From Delphinapterus leucas (lineage: Eukaryota; Chordata; Mammalia; Artiodactyla; Monodontidae), in the NCBI RefSeq assembly GCF_002288925.2, contig NW_022097993.1, positions 5,641,623-5,705,622 on the forward strand: 64,000 bases of DNA. Direction: 5' to 3'. The notes beneath the pieces were generated by a model. That model made no database searches, was not told where the DNA came from, and saw only the letters and a list, made by a program, of their open reading frames with translations. The stretch's first letter is position 1, and every line of letters starts with the position of its first letter. This document shows positions 11,800-23,340 of this stretch, piece after piece. Made by a program: the position numbers and the translations under genes.

Positions 11800-12037
11800 G
11801 ACGGGGCGTAGAGAGGAACAGCCAGAGACGCGGCGGCAGCGACGGGCGCCCCGAAGTGCAGGGGACGCGCCCGCCGGCCTCGCCCTTGACCTCTAGGTTC
11901 ACCTGGGAACCTGGGTGGAGGAGTAATTGAGGAACCCACGGATCCGACTAGCCACCAGGGGACAAGACTCTGGTCCCTTCAGCGGTCCTTTCCTCGTCCT
12001 CGTCCGCTCCATGCCCGAGAGCTGCGCTTGGAGAGAC

Positions 12038-13210
12038 ATGGAGGAAGCGGGCCCTCAGTGTGCCCCGCCGCTGTCCGTGAGCTCCCAGACGGGGCTTTCG
12101 CAAGCCAACGTCTCTGCTGCTCCCTCCCACAACTGCAGCGCCGAGAGCTACATTTACCAGGACTCCATAGCCCTGCCCTGGAAAGTAGTACTGGTCGTGC
12201 TGCTGGCGCTCTTCACCTTGGCCACCACGCTCTCCAATGCGTTTGTGATCGCCACTGTGTACCGGACGCGGAAGCTGCATACCCCCGCCAACTACCTGAT
12301 CGCCTCCCTGGCGGTCACCGACCTGCTGGTATCCATCCTGGTCATGCCCGTCAGCACCATGTACACGGTCACGGGCCGCTGGACGCTGGGCCAGGTGGTG
12401 TGCGACTTCTGGCTGTCATCGGACATCACCTGTTGCACTGCTTCCATCTTGCACCTCTGTGTCATCGCCCTGGACCGCTACTGGGCGATCACGGACGCCG
12501 TGGAGTACTCGGCTAAAAGGACTCCCAAGAGGGCGGCGGTCATGATCGCGCTCGTGTGGGTCTTCTCCATCTCCATCTCGCTGCCGCCCTTCTTCTGGCG
12601 TCAGGCCAAAGCCGAGGAGGAGGTGTCGAACTGCGTGGTGAACACGGATCACATCCTCTACACTGTCTACTCCACGGTGGGCGCTTTCTACTTCCCCACC
12701 CTGCTGCTCATCGCCCTCTATGGCCGCATCTACGTGGAAGCCCGCTCCCGGATTTTGAAACAGACGCCCAACAGAACCGGCAAGCGTCTGACCCGAGCCC
12801 AGCTGGTTACTGACTCGCCCGGGTCCACGTCTTCCGTCACCTCCATTAATTCGCGGGCTGCAGACTTACCCAGCGAATCGGGGTCTCCTGTGTACGTGAA
12901 CCAAGTCAAAGTGCGAGTCTCCGACGCCCTGCTGGAGAAGAAGAAACTCATGGCCGCTAGGGAGCGCAAAGCCACCAAGACCCTGGGAATCATTTTGGGA
13001 GCGTTCATTGTGTGTTGGCTGCCCTTCTTCATCATCTCCCTGGTGATGCCTATCTGCAAGGATGCCTGCTGGTTCCACCTGGCCATCTTTGACTTCTTCA
13101 CGTGGCTGGGCTATGTCAACTCCCTCATCAACCCCATCATCTATACCATGTCCAACGAGGACTTCAAACAAGCACTCCATAAACTGATACGCTTTAAGTG
13201 CACAAGTTGA
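12038..13210 (+). CDS. HTR1B: 5-hydroxytryptamine receptor 1B (intronless)
   Basis: Class A GPCR for serotonin, coupled to Gi/o and lowering cAMP; it acts as an autoreceptor and heteroreceptor on axon terminals. The frame is 390 codons, the same length as human HTR1B, and uninterrupted, as expected for this single-exon coding gene. Visible features: N-glycosylation sites N24 and N32; seven hydrophobic segments at about 47-75, 85-107, 121-145, 166-186, 206-228, 316-337 and 349-371; amine-binding D129 (3.32); C122-C199 disulfide pair; DRY at 146-148; S212, T213 and A216 in TM5; CWLPFF at 326-331; T355 in TM7; NPIIY at 365-369; C388 near the end as a likely palmitoylation site. The ATG at 12038 has G at -3 and G at +4 and matches the known N-terminus MEE. 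Another in-frame ATG lies at 12011 in poor context. An in-frame TAA at 11924 limits further extension. Confidence 0.98.
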   Translation: MEEAGPQCAPPLSVSSQTGLSQANVSAAPSHNCSAESYIYQDSIALPWKVVLVVLLALFTLATTLSNAFVIATVYRTRKLHTPANYLIASLAVTDLLVSILVMPVSTMYTVTGRWTLGQVVCDFWLSSDITCCTASILHLCVIALDRYWAITDAVEYSAKRTPKRAAVMIALVWVFSISISLPPFFWRQAKAEEEVSNCVVNTDHILYTVYSTVGAFYFPTLLLIALYGRIYVEARSRILKQTPNRTGKRLTRAQLVTDSPGSTSSVTSINSRAADLPSESGSPVYVNQVKVRVSDALLEKKKLMAARERKATKTLGIILGAFIVCWLPFFIISLVMPICKDACWFHLAIFDFFTWLGYVNSLINPIIYTMSNEDFKQALHKLIRFKCTS

Positions 13211-14049
13211 CTTGTCAATTGCAGTGGGGTCGCCTAAGTGGCCTTTGGGGGACCATGTTGTGTCTGGTTCCACAGGTAGGTCGACTCTTTGACTGTTACT
13301 GGGTCGGAGTGAGGCTCTCTCTTGTGAGCAAGGGCAATGGATCCTGAGAAGCCAGGACAGCCCTGCGAGAGCTCTAAAGGAGAACTGTTCAAACAGCTGA
13401 GGAGGGGGCTCACTTTTTCCCCTCAAACCCCAGTTTCAGCACCGACCCTGCCACAGCCCATCGCAAGGGGGGTTGCAACTTTCAGAAAATCGATGACGGA
13501 AAAGGGATCCCTGCCCTGCTTTGGTATCATGGATGATGCCCCCTAGAACCAGAAGTACTTGTAGTTCTTGTCTGGAGCCTGTCTGAGACATGATCTACAT
13601 ACAGCCTGGTAGTACTTGAACTAGACACTAATACCCTGTGTTTGGGGGAGAACTTTGTGTTACAGCTTCGTTTAAGAACAGTTACTTTGGCATCCTTCAG
13701 TCTTCATTCAGTTTTTGTTCATTTAAACTTGATTGGAGAAACTTGTGGATTTGGTGCTTCAAACCCTATGTGTGGCTTGAAGAGTTAACAGCAAAATTCT
13801 GATGTTAAGATCTCTATTTTTATTATAATTGAAACTATATGGGGTGGGGGGTGGATGGGGGCATTAAGCTGAAAACCAATGCCTGTGATTGTTTGTTGTC
13901 TGCAGATCTCTAATTTTGTAATTCCTGTGTAGTGATTGTCAAACCTCATTCCTTAACAACTCAAACAAAATGTTATGTGTGCTAGTGCCAAAGTCTGCAG
14001 ATTGCTTTTTCCTCCTAATTTCATGTACCTGTCATTTTACACAATTAAA
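13211..14049 (+). other. HTR1B: HTR1B 3' UTR (minimal extent)
   Basis: Sequence after the TGA with no repeat insertion. It includes the miR-96 element at 13978-13992. The nearest poly(A)-signal variant beyond it is ATTAAA at 14044-14049. Canonical AATAAA hexamers lie at 14796-14801 and 16167-16172, the last followed by a T/GT-rich stretch, so longer isoforms are possible. The true 3' end needs transcript data. Confidence 0.55.
13978..13992 (+). promoter_or_regulatory. miR-96 target site in the HTR1B 3' UTR
   Basis: tgtgctagtgccaaa is a 15-nt uninterrupted complement of the 5' part of miR-96, including the full 8-mer seed match gtgccaaa at 13985-13992. Human HTR1B is reported to be repressed by miR-96 through a 3' UTR element carrying a common A/G variant. 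Confidence 0.75.
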
Positions 14050-16599
14050 TCCCCAGAAATGGGGGATATGATGGGTGACTCAACCCAAGCTGCTGCTATA
14101 TTTCTTATTAACGCCACTGATGAAACTGATGGGTATAAGATATATAAGTTGCTTTCCAAGAAAAGTATTTTTAATCCCAATTGAGTGAGCTATGAAGGAG
14201 ACAGATGAGATAGGAATGGTTCTTATACAATTAAGGAATGGGTGGCAACAGGAGGATGTATATTTTGACTTGTAAAAAAATCTTAAATGCATGAGACTTT
14301 TTTCTGACAGTCATTTGCACTCTCCTTCCCATCTGTAATTCCTTTGTGTGCTAACATATAAAGTAACCAATAGAACTAGCTCCTTTCTCCAAAAATCTTC
14401 AAAATAGTAAAACCTCTAAAAACCATGTTAAAGATAAAAACCTGTTTCTTTTCCCTTGCTATTGAAGTTTGAGTAGGAACAAAGATTATTAGAAAATGAC
14501 ATGCAAGGACTTTCAAAAAGCTTAGAGAAGCTAACATTGAGCCTGTTTTCCTGTAACTCACGGAACCAAACCTCAGACTTACTGGGCAACCAGGGAACTA
14601 ACAAGCTTTTGAACCTTGGAAATTTGTCATTGACCTGACACTTCAATGAAAATACATACTATCAGTAATACTTTAAATTTATCTCTTTTTTTTTTTCAAA
14701 TTCTAAAAATACTTAGTTGTTATCTCAAATTCACTCTGAGGACTCCCCGACACAGGGCAAAATCACACACTAATAGATGAAATATGCATGATCTGAATAA
14801 AATGGAGTAGCCCCTAAGGATTACCTGCATGAAAAATGAATGTCTGTGGAACATTTATTATGCCAAAGAAGATTCACACTCCGTTCTTTAGAGAGATTTC
14901 TGCAGGTGATACCTTTTGTCTGCAGAAACAAGTTGTCTTTGTAAAATGGATTCACTCCCTGCTTGAAGCTCCCCAGTCCAGACTGTCAGACAATAGATGT
15001 ATTGAGGTGAAGTACATTGCTTCCCTGCTGTGCAGCCCTTTACTCTGGCATAATGACTCTTGAAAATATCCTATTCAAAGATTCACACGTAAACTAAGTA
15101 CAAAAGAAAATTTTGATCAACATTGACACCTGTCACTGGAGTAAGAGCAAATTGTAGGCATTATATAACCCTAAATTTCTACTGTATCCCCACGTCTCTC
15201 TGTTCATTTTTTGTGACATTTCTCCCATGGAGAAATCTAGCTTACTACCGAGAAGACTGTGCACAGAGCGTGATATTTATTTTTATGTTATTAATATGTT
15301 TGTGTTTTTGTTAAGGCTTTTTCTTGGGCCTTAGAAGCAATTAAGCCAACTTCTAGGAGCCTAAGAGGGCAAAATTAATTGAAACCAATAGCCATTTACA
15401 AGTGATTTCTTTATAGGGCACCTGCAATGATTGTGTCCTCATATTAACAAAACATGGTCAATTTAGTCAAACGGGTTGTTTGCCACTTATAGATGACCTA
15501 CCTAAATTTTTGCTTGACTATTTGGCTGAATTGACTGGATTGGGGTCATACTGTATGAAGTAGAAGCTTGTAAACCCTTGTAGTTCTAAGAGATCCAGAC
15601 TTCTCATCCACCATTGCACATGATTTATGCAAAGTGTATTTTTCATCCTAGGGGTATGTAGTTAAGACTGTTAAGCGCCTTTTCAGTTACTGCTGCCTAT
15701 AGCATAGTATGGCTTTTTTTGCAGAACATTATATGGGAGATGGAAATATTTAACTGGCATAGAAATGAAAGTATATTTTCATTGGCTGTGGTAACAAATA
15801 ACACTTTCCATACTGTTGAACTGCACAAAATTTCACACAAATATATGAATGTGTGTTCATCCCCAAATACCAATATTGTCTTGTGTTTCTAGGAATTTTA
15901 GAGTTTCCTTTCTAAGAATGGACACTGCACCTATGAATGAACAGTTATTGACTTCAACACATTTTCTACAGACCAATCTTCTTCATTCTTCCTCTCTATT
16001 ATCTTAGTATTATCTTCTTGCGTCAGGAAACCCTGAGTGGACTGTAATTCACCGAAGCAGCAAAAGCTCAGATTATGTGTATTTGATGGAGTTAATGTGA
16101 CTGCAAATTGCCTTTTCCACCTTTCAAAACATGTGTAATTCAAAATGAAGTTTAGGAAAATAATGAAATAAAAGTCCTTTTTTGTGTCCTAAAAAGCATT
16201 GGGTGGTAATTCTATTATTATGGAAAGACTGGTTCACTGGATTCTGGGTTGCAATTAGGAGTTTGAACCTTCAAGAGAGAAAAGTTGATTGTAAATGATA
16301 CTCTGGTGCAAGTACTGCCACAATTTGAGGGATTTAGTTTATATCCGGAGGAAGAATTTAAAAGGAATTAGACACAGTCTGCAAAGAGGGCAAGTCAGTT
16401 CCACTATCCCAGGGGTTTTCCAGATCACCATTCTTAGAAGGAATGTTTAGTCTCTAGGCTGGGGAATTAGATTCCAAGGCACTACATGGTGCTTGAAATA
16501 CAGAAAAAGGAAAGGGAGGACCTGAGTTAGAAGCAGGCCTGGGGGAGACCTAAGAGGAGGAGACCAACCTATCTGAACACTGGAGAAGTAGACAGAAAA
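14050..16599. other. 3' flank of HTR1B, no further gene seen
   Basis: Single-copy AT-rich sequence with no interspersed repeat I can name. It contains the AATAAA hexamers at 14796 and 16167 noted for HTR1B. Short frames show no protein homology that I recognise. Confidence 0.5.
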
Positions 16600-16730
16600 C
16601 ATAGCTTTTGGAATCAGAAAGTTCTAGGTTTGAGCTGCATATAGAGCTTGTTATCGCTGTGTGGTTTGCGATCTGTTGCAAAGGCTTAGAGCCTGTACAC
16701 GTAAAGCGCTTATCAAGATTTCTAAGCTCT
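16600..16730 (+). repeat. Possible MIR relic
   Basis: 'ttggaatcagaaagttctaggtttgagc' followed by 'gtaaagcgcttatca' loosely follows the MIR consensus. Very diverged. Confidence 0.35.
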
Positions 16731-17044
16731 CAGCAGGTGATACTTCCTCTTTAGCCATGATTTTGTCACGGCCTTCTTTGTGGGTGCAGGGCACCTGTAG
16801 CTGAGAAAACCTTGAGGGCTATTTGAGAAAGCTTGCACTGGGGAAGACCAAACTAGCCCAAATGGGAGAAACATGGCTAAGCTAGAAGCAACTGAGGCTT
16901 GGAGCCTTTCAGACTTACCCCCTGGGCTGGCGACACACAGCCAAGAGACCGAAAAGAAGCAGAAGAGACGGTTTGCTGTGGTTCTGGTGGCCCAGAGGAA
17001 ACTGCCGAATATTTCATTTCCTGTAGCGCCCTCTCTGTCATTTT

Positions 17045-17367
17045 TTTTTTTTTAAAGGGCTTCCAATGCTTGGCTTTTTTATTTATTTATTTATTTTTGG
17101 CTGTGTTGGGTCTTCGTTTCTGTGTGAGGGCTTTCTCTAGTTGCGGCGAGCGGGGGCCACTCTTCATCGCGGTGCGCGGTGCGCGGCCCTCTCACTATCG
17201 CGGCCTCTGTTGTTGCGGAGCACAGGCTCCAGACGCGCAGGCTCAGTAGTTGTGGCGCACGGGTCTAGTTGCTCCGCGGCATGTGGGATCTTCCCAGACC
17301 AGAGCTCGAACCCGTGTTCCTTGCATTAGCAGGCGGATTCTCAACTACTGCGCCACCAGGGAAGCCC
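17045..17367 (-). mobile_element. CHR-type SINE, long form, with extra 3' sequence
   Basis: The minus strand begins 'ggggcttccctggtggcgcag' and runs about 280 bp to an (AAATA)n-like tail (plus-strand ttatttattt near 17080-17095). About 30 bp of unrelated sequence and a second A run (T run at 17041-17053) follow before the TSD. The 14-bp TSD ctctct/agtcatttt is at 17031-17044 and 17368-17381 with one mismatch. Confidence 0.85.
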
Positions 17368-17381
17368 CTCTCAGTCATTTT

Positions 17382-19082
17382 AAAACTCTCTTTTCTCTTT
17401 ATTGTCCAGAGATTTCCAGTTGTTTCCCAGACTCCAAAGGCCCTCACCGCTTCCACGTCTCTCCCCAGTGTCTCATTTTCCACTTCTCTGCTTTTTTCTT
17501 ACCTATGGAAAGCCATGATAACCAAAGATAACGCGTTGGTCTCATATGGTTCTTATTTTAGCCGTGCAGGGCTGATTAGGTAGCCGAGGGTTCTTATATT
17601 ATATCAAAGGAAATTTTTGACCGAAACGAATGGGCAAAAGCTTTCAACTTGGGGCTTCTACTGGAGTTTTCAGATGAGAAGAGGCCAGTAGGAGAAGGGG
17701 GCGGGAAATGAGGCTTCCAAACCCTTTCTCAAAGCCTATGCTTGAGCAGTCCACCAGGGGGCAGAGTGCCTCTGAATTGCGCAGAGGACGCAGGTGCTCA
17801 CCGCTCATAATCTGACTCCCTCTTCCTGGACCCTGCAAATGGTATCAACTTCTCTAGACTCAGTGAACATGAAGCTCCATGAGCCAAGAGATAAGGGGTT
17901 TATCGTTTATTTAAAATGGCAGCTTTTTCAGAACTGCACATTCAGGCAGAGGATCCCTAAAATAAAACTAAAGTTTTTCTTCATATTTGCAAACTTAGTT
18001 ATTTTCTTATTCTTCTCTTATCCTGAAGTAATGCTAAAATCTTAGTGCTTTAAAACATTGTGACCTTTGATTAATGTGACATTGGGTGAAGTCAGACATT
18101 AGAATACACAGAATTTATATGCAAAATAGAGAAAACAAATTGTTAAACTCTTTCATCATTATGATTTTTCTCATCACTGTTTTCTTTTCAGAATTTCATT
18201 GGCTTGAAGTTAATATATCCATAGTTCAAAGGTAGAACACTGCCACCTACCATTTAAAGAGAGGGTTGCTTCCCCCCCCCCCCAGAAGGAATGTGTGTTA
18301 TATGTCAGTTTTTCCCAGAAGGCAGACTTTCCAGTCTGTGTAATTTTGACATTTACTTTAAAAACAGGTGTTTATAAATGTGAGTACAATCTTATGTATC
18401 ACAAAAATTAATTTCTGTGTTAGAAAAGGATCATATATAATGAGAAAATAAGTGAGGTTATATCATTGCCATTCTCCTTAACTGTTACTCCCTAGCATTT
18501 TTACTGTCTCCAATGGGGAGTTTTCTATGTGCCATTTCACACACCTGTCAGTTAAATTAGACTTTCAAAGTCAACATCCACATTTTAGGATTATACTAGG
18601 ATTTTCAGTGCTCCCTGAGAGAGACCCAGTCCCTGGAGTTGGGCCAGCTGACAGAGAGATTGTCTTAACACCATTGCAAGTCTAGTTTGTAAAAGAAAAT
18701 GCCCATTTCTTCTTACTTATTTGCACATTTTTCAGAAGATAGGAGAAACGCTTTTCAAAACTGCAAACTGGAAATCTATGTAACAAGAATGATCTTATAA
18801 TATTTCTTGTACCTAAAGTGAACAGATGGTGATATAAGGAGCCATTTATGGCAAATGCTTAAAAGAATCTACACATGGCTTGTTTAAATGATGCGTGAAG
18901 TCATGACTCACATCCTCCCTGACTCTGTAGGAACATTCCACACATTAGCCTCTGACTGGTCATCCCATGTTGGTATAATCAGTTGAAATTTCAGGCTATC
19001 TTTTGCTCGCAAGTGTGTTGATGGGACTGCAGTGATAGAGCAGCCCACAAAGGGTAGGTTACTTGGTCCAGAGGCTGTGCCT
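17382..19082. other. Single-copy flank, no gene seen
   Basis: Includes a run of 12 C at about 18272-18283. No repeat family or gene was recognised. Confidence 0.5.
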
Positions 19083-19093
19083 AGGGTACTTTT

Positions 19094-20014
19094 TTTTTTT
19101 AAACATCTTTATTGGAGTATAATTGCTTTACAATGGTGTGTTAGTTTCTGCTTTATAACAAAGTGAATCAGCTATACATATATCCCCATATCTCCTCCCT
19201 CTTGCGCCTCCCTCCCTCCCACCCTCCCGATCCCACCCCTCTAGGTGGTCACAAAGCACCGAGCTGATCTCCCTGTGCTATGTGGCTTCTTCCTACTAGC
19301 TATCTGTTTTACATTTGATAGTGTATATATGTCCATGCCACTCTCTCACTTTGTCCCAGCTTACCCTTCCCCCTCCACGTGTCCTCAAGTCCATTCTCTA
19401 GTAGGTCTGCGTCTTTATTCCTTTATAAAATAAGGTTCTTCATGACCTTTTTTTTTTTTAGATTCCATATATATGTGTTAGTATACTGTATTTGTTTTTC
19501 TCTTTCTGACTTACTTCACTCTTTATGACAGACTCTAGGTCCATCCACCTCACTACAAATGACTCAATTTTGTTTCTTTTTACGGCTGAGTAATATTCCA
19601 TTGTATATATGTGCCACATCTTCTTTATCCATTCATCTGTTGATGGACACTTAGGTTGCTTCCACGTCCTGGCTATTGTAAATAGGGCTGCAATGAACAT
19701 TGTGGTACGTGACTCTTTTCGAATATGGTTTTCTTGGGGTATATACCCAGTAGTGGGATTGCTGGGTCATATGGTAGTTCTATTTTTAGTTTTTTGAGGA
19801 ACCTCCATACTGTTCTCCATAGTGTCTGTATCAATTCACATTCCCACCAACAGTGCAAGAGGGTTCCCTTTTCTCCACACCCTCTCCAGCATTTATTGTT
19901 TGTAGATTTTTTGATGATGGCCATTCTTACTGGTGTGAGATGATATCTCATTGTAGTTTTGATTTGCATTTCTCTAATGATTAATGATGTTGAGCATTCT
20001 TTCATGTGTTTGCC
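19094..20014 (-). mobile_element. Young L1 3' end, 5'-truncated
   Basis: A 921-bp insertion with an 11-bp TSD agggtactttt at 19083-19093 and 20015-20025. The minus strand carries the ORF2 C-terminal segment ([20 protein letters not shown], then [14 protein letters not shown]) and the L1 3' UTR ending at a poly(A) (plus-strand T run at 19090). The ORF2 relic is frameshifted near 19690, so it is not intact. Confidence 0.95.
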
Positions 20015-20025
20015 AGGGTACTTTT

Positions 20026-20494
20026 GTAAACACACCTGGTTGTCTCTTGTAAACTCATGTGCTAATCGAATTTGGGATAGTGTGTGTAGATCCACACCTC
20101 CCCCCTGTGATTCACCAGCCCATTCTTGATCTGTTGAATACTCTCAATGGGTTCAGCACCGGGCCGGTCTGTTTTTGTGCAGAAGCAGTTGTATGGTTCT
20201 TCATCTTTCTATCCTAGCCTTGCCCAACCTTAAGGTCCCAGAGTCCACTCTCTTTTCTCCTCTCTCTCAGAGACTTTCCAACAGAGTATAGCATGTTGGG
20301 ATAATCACACATGGGGAGCTTGGAATCGGATGGCATGAAGGTCCCCAACACTTTGGTAGATTTAAACTGCAAGCGTGAGTGTTCGAAATCAGAAAGACGA
20401 GTTTAAATGCATGTTTTGCAACCATGAGCAAGCTCCTCTGCAAATGTAATCATACATACCTTTATGTTTGCAGGTAAAAATTAAATGGGATAAT
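20026..20494. other. Single-copy flank, no gene seen
   Basis: No repeat or gene recognised. Confidence 0.5.
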
Positions 20495-20685
20495 GCAATT
20501 GGTTCCAACCTTGACTGCATATTTGATTTATCAGGAGAGCTTAAAAAGACCTTTGCTCAGACCCTGTCTCAGACTAATTAAATTATGTTATCTGGAGTAG
20601 GGCCTGATAATCTTGTTTAAAAAATTCTCTCTGGGTAATTCTAATGTGTGACCAGGGTGAGATACACTGAGAATAATTATATGAA
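20495..20685. mobile_element. MER5-type hAT-Charlie DNA transposon relic
   Basis: 'ggttccaaccttgactgcata' at one end and 'taattctaatgtgtgaccagggtgag' at the other match the inverted-terminal pattern of MER5 elements, with 'ttaaaaaattctc' between. Non-autonomous and long dead. Confidence 0.6.
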
Positions 20686-20779
20686 ACTCTTAGAACAATG
20701 CTTGGCACAGGCAGGATCCTTGGGTGTGAAAGGGGTCCCTGAATGCTATAGAAAGTCAAGTGGAATTGCTTTTTCATAG

Positions 20780-20942
20780 TTGTGCTTCTTGAAATTTAAT
20801 GAGCCTGAGTCACCTGGGTTAAAATGCAGATTCTGATTCAGTAGGTCTATGGTGGGGCCTGAGATTATGCATTTCTGACAGGCTCTCAGGAAACACCAAT
20901 GATGCTCATCCATGGACCACACTCTGAGTATAACAGCTTAGT
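20780..20942 (+). mobile_element. MER5A-type hAT-Charlie relic
   Basis: The core 'aatgcagattctgattcagtaggtct' continuing into 'ggtggggcctgagatt' and 'ggaccacactctgagta' is the well-known MER5A sequence. It lies about 95 bp beyond another MER5-type copy. Confidence 0.75.
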
Positions 20943-20968
20943 TATAGAGTATCTGTCATTTCCTAAGG

Positions 20969-20988
20969 AGATATATATATATATATAT
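20969..20988. repeat. (AT)n microsatellite
   Basis: About ten AT units, uninterrupted. Confidence 0.9.
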
Positions 20989-21984
20989 CTCCAAAACAAA
21001 AGCAACATAAAACTTGCAGATGAGAAAATGTGCTTTTTAATGTACAATACATTGTTTTCCTGACTTGTTTACATGGTATTCATGGCTCAGCTTCAGAAGA
21101 TGTTGAATGCTTCCCCTTACATGCTTTTCCCCAGAGGCTTCAAATCCTGTCTACCCTAAAACAAACAGCTTACTTCTGGATCTTGGTCAGCAAAGCATGA
21201 CTCTCAGATTCAGTCCTTTGTTTTTACATCGCTTCCAAATAAGGGCTTTGTCTTCTGTTTAAAAAAAAAAAAAAAGAATTAATTAAAAATACAAAACAAA
21301 TGATAAAACAACAAATGAAAGAAATAACAATTGTGAGCATATGGCAAATGGCATGATTTCCTTGTAATCTATTTCACTTAGTAAGCCCAGTTGGATTCCA
21401 TCTGTTAACACACACAGACACGTACACACTTACATATTATGTAGAGTTCATCTTTTGTAAACACAAGTAACTATATAATCAAAGGTGAAAGCTCTGTGCT
21501 TTCCATCTATTATATTTTATTCTTATTATAGTTTAGAGACTTAATATCCTAGAGCAGTGATCTAGCAGCCTTTTGATTCCAGAGAAAACCCTTCCCCATG
21601 TTTTATTCCCAAAACACTTTGTGATTTTTTTTGTTTTCAGTGGCAGTAATTTAAACTATTTGTGAGAAATGTTTGTCAATTTCTTGGTACCCACCCATTC
21701 AACTGGAGACACTGTTGAGTTTCCTAAGCCTAGGTTGGGAACAAGAATCAAAGGATACTCCACAAAGGATCCTGTCTTTTGTTTATTTATTTATTTATTT
21801 ATTTCTTGAGTGTTTAAAATGAAACGAATAGTGTCAGTATCCAACCAGGTTTTCATTCTACATTACAGAACATAGTTCAAAGTCTTTCATCTCTTCCATG
21901 TGTAATCCTGATGCGTAGAGTTGGATTCCAGACATGTTGCTGGGAATTTAACTGCTTCACTTTAAAAGAGATTGGGGAGGAAGT
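20989..21984. other. Single-copy flank, no gene seen
   Basis: Contains an A run near 21259-21273 and a (TTTA)n microsatellite at about 21782-21804. No gene recognised. Confidence 0.5.
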
Positions 21985-22110
21985 AGCATTATTGAGGACT
22001 TACTCTGTGCCACATACTTTAAATAACCGCCCTCCCCCATTAGACCTTATGACACTATCGTGAATTGGGTATTATTTTTTTATGTTATCATCATCACAGT
22101 CATTATCATG
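21985..22110 (-). repeat. MIR-like relic
   Basis: 'attgaggacttactctgtgccacatact' and 'gaattgggtattattttttt' follow the reverse-oriented MIR consensus. Confidence 0.45.
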
Positions 22111-23119
22111 AACGAGGTATTACAACAATTTCATCCAGTTCTGTGATTTAGAGAATTATGGCAGCAGCCCCAGTTGAATAATTTGTATCATTATACTTGG
22201 AAAGGAGATGTATTATCAGGTCTGTTTCAGTTAGTCTTTGAGAAGAGCATTTTCTAAATGCTAATCTGAAACAGTAAAGTAGAATAGAACTTTAAGGGTT
22301 TATCTATAAGTTCAGTGTTGTGTCTAGGGAACACAGGTTTCCTTCTTGGTCTCCTCCCAAACTCTTGTCCCTCTCTGTCTGACTACAACCTTGACCATCC
22401 AGGGAACACATCATGGCCCCTGACCTCTTCCAAGGGAGTTGGTATGGATAAAAAGGTACATTTAAGCTGCTGGATTTGGCAGTATTAAATATAAATGCTT
22501 TGGCTGTGATGAGTAATGCATGGCAGGAGGTATTTCCCTTTTATGGAAAGTTACTGAGCGATAAACATATGTCAAAAACTTGGGTACTTGAGACATATGC
22601 CTATTTTTACATGGAGTCAAATTTCTGAGTGAAAAGTAAATTCAGGCAAGTAACAGGATATTTTCAGGTATTAGGGTTGTTTTCTCATTATATAGATAAA
22701 AGCTTTTGAATTAATGCTATTTTTTCTCTGTTTTTAAATTGTGTATTATTATCAGAGCCCCTCTTTGCCAAGAGCTTTCCCTTTCGTTATTTTCCTCTCC
22801 CCTCTGTACCTTTCCCCAGAATTCTAAAACACTACCACTAACAACAAAAGCAGTAAATCTTGGAGACAAAAACTTATCAGTATTCACTAAACTGACATAA
22901 AACCAAAACACTTAGACTAGACATAAAAGAAAAAATTTGCTTCCATCAAGGAGCAAACATTACAATAGTGAGTATGGGCTGTGGAATCTCCTCTGTTTTG
23001 GATAAAAGAGATATATAAATTGGAGAAAATTCTGCCCCCAATACTTTTTGCCCTATGTCTTTGAGTATCATCACCCATTTTTAGTTGAAACAAAAAATAC
23101 ACAGCATAGAAACTTTGGT
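22111..23119. other. Single-copy flank, no gene seen
   Basis: No repeat family or gene recognised. The two 60-64-codon minus-strand frames at 22717-23102 have no family character. Confidence 0.5.
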
Positions 23120-23340
23120 AAATTTGGAATTAGAATCTAGACCTAGGCTCACCTTGGCTCCAATTCCAGATTTACCACTTGCCAGTTCTGTGACCTTTAC
23201 CACACTGAGCATCCATTTCTTCACGTGTTAATGTGGACCAAATAGTGTCTTATCCACAGATTTGTGATGAGGATTAAGCAAGCTGCCATGTGGCAGTGCT
23301 CAGTCCAGAGAGTGCTTAAAACATGGTAGCTGTTGATTGG
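23120..23340 (+). repeat. MIR SINE relic
   Basis: 'ttaccacttgccagttctgtgacc', 'catccatttcttcacgtgttaatgtg', 'gatgaggattaagcaag' and 'cagagagtgcttaaaacatggtagctg' appear in MIR order. Confidence 0.65.

Larger units (their letters stand above)
10640..13000. promoter_or_regulatory. CpG island over the HTR1B promoter, leader and coding region
   Basis: The GC-rich, CpG-dense block contrasts sharply with the AT-rich window around it. It contains G-rich tracts, several GC-box-like sites (for example cttccccgcccg near 11240 and gaagggcggg near 11425), the TATA box, the whole leader and most of the HTR1B frame. Boundaries are judged by eye. Confidence 0.75.

Noticed and set aside
11927..12037. Long in-frame extension of HTR1B to 427 codons
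   Set aside because: The extended frame begins with TTG at 11927, which is not a plausible start in a mammal. The 12038 ATG has strong context and gives the conserved 390-residue protein.
12028..12813. Alternate-frame and antisense ORFs across HTR1B
   Set aside because: Shadows of a GC-rich coding region; no independent family resemblance.
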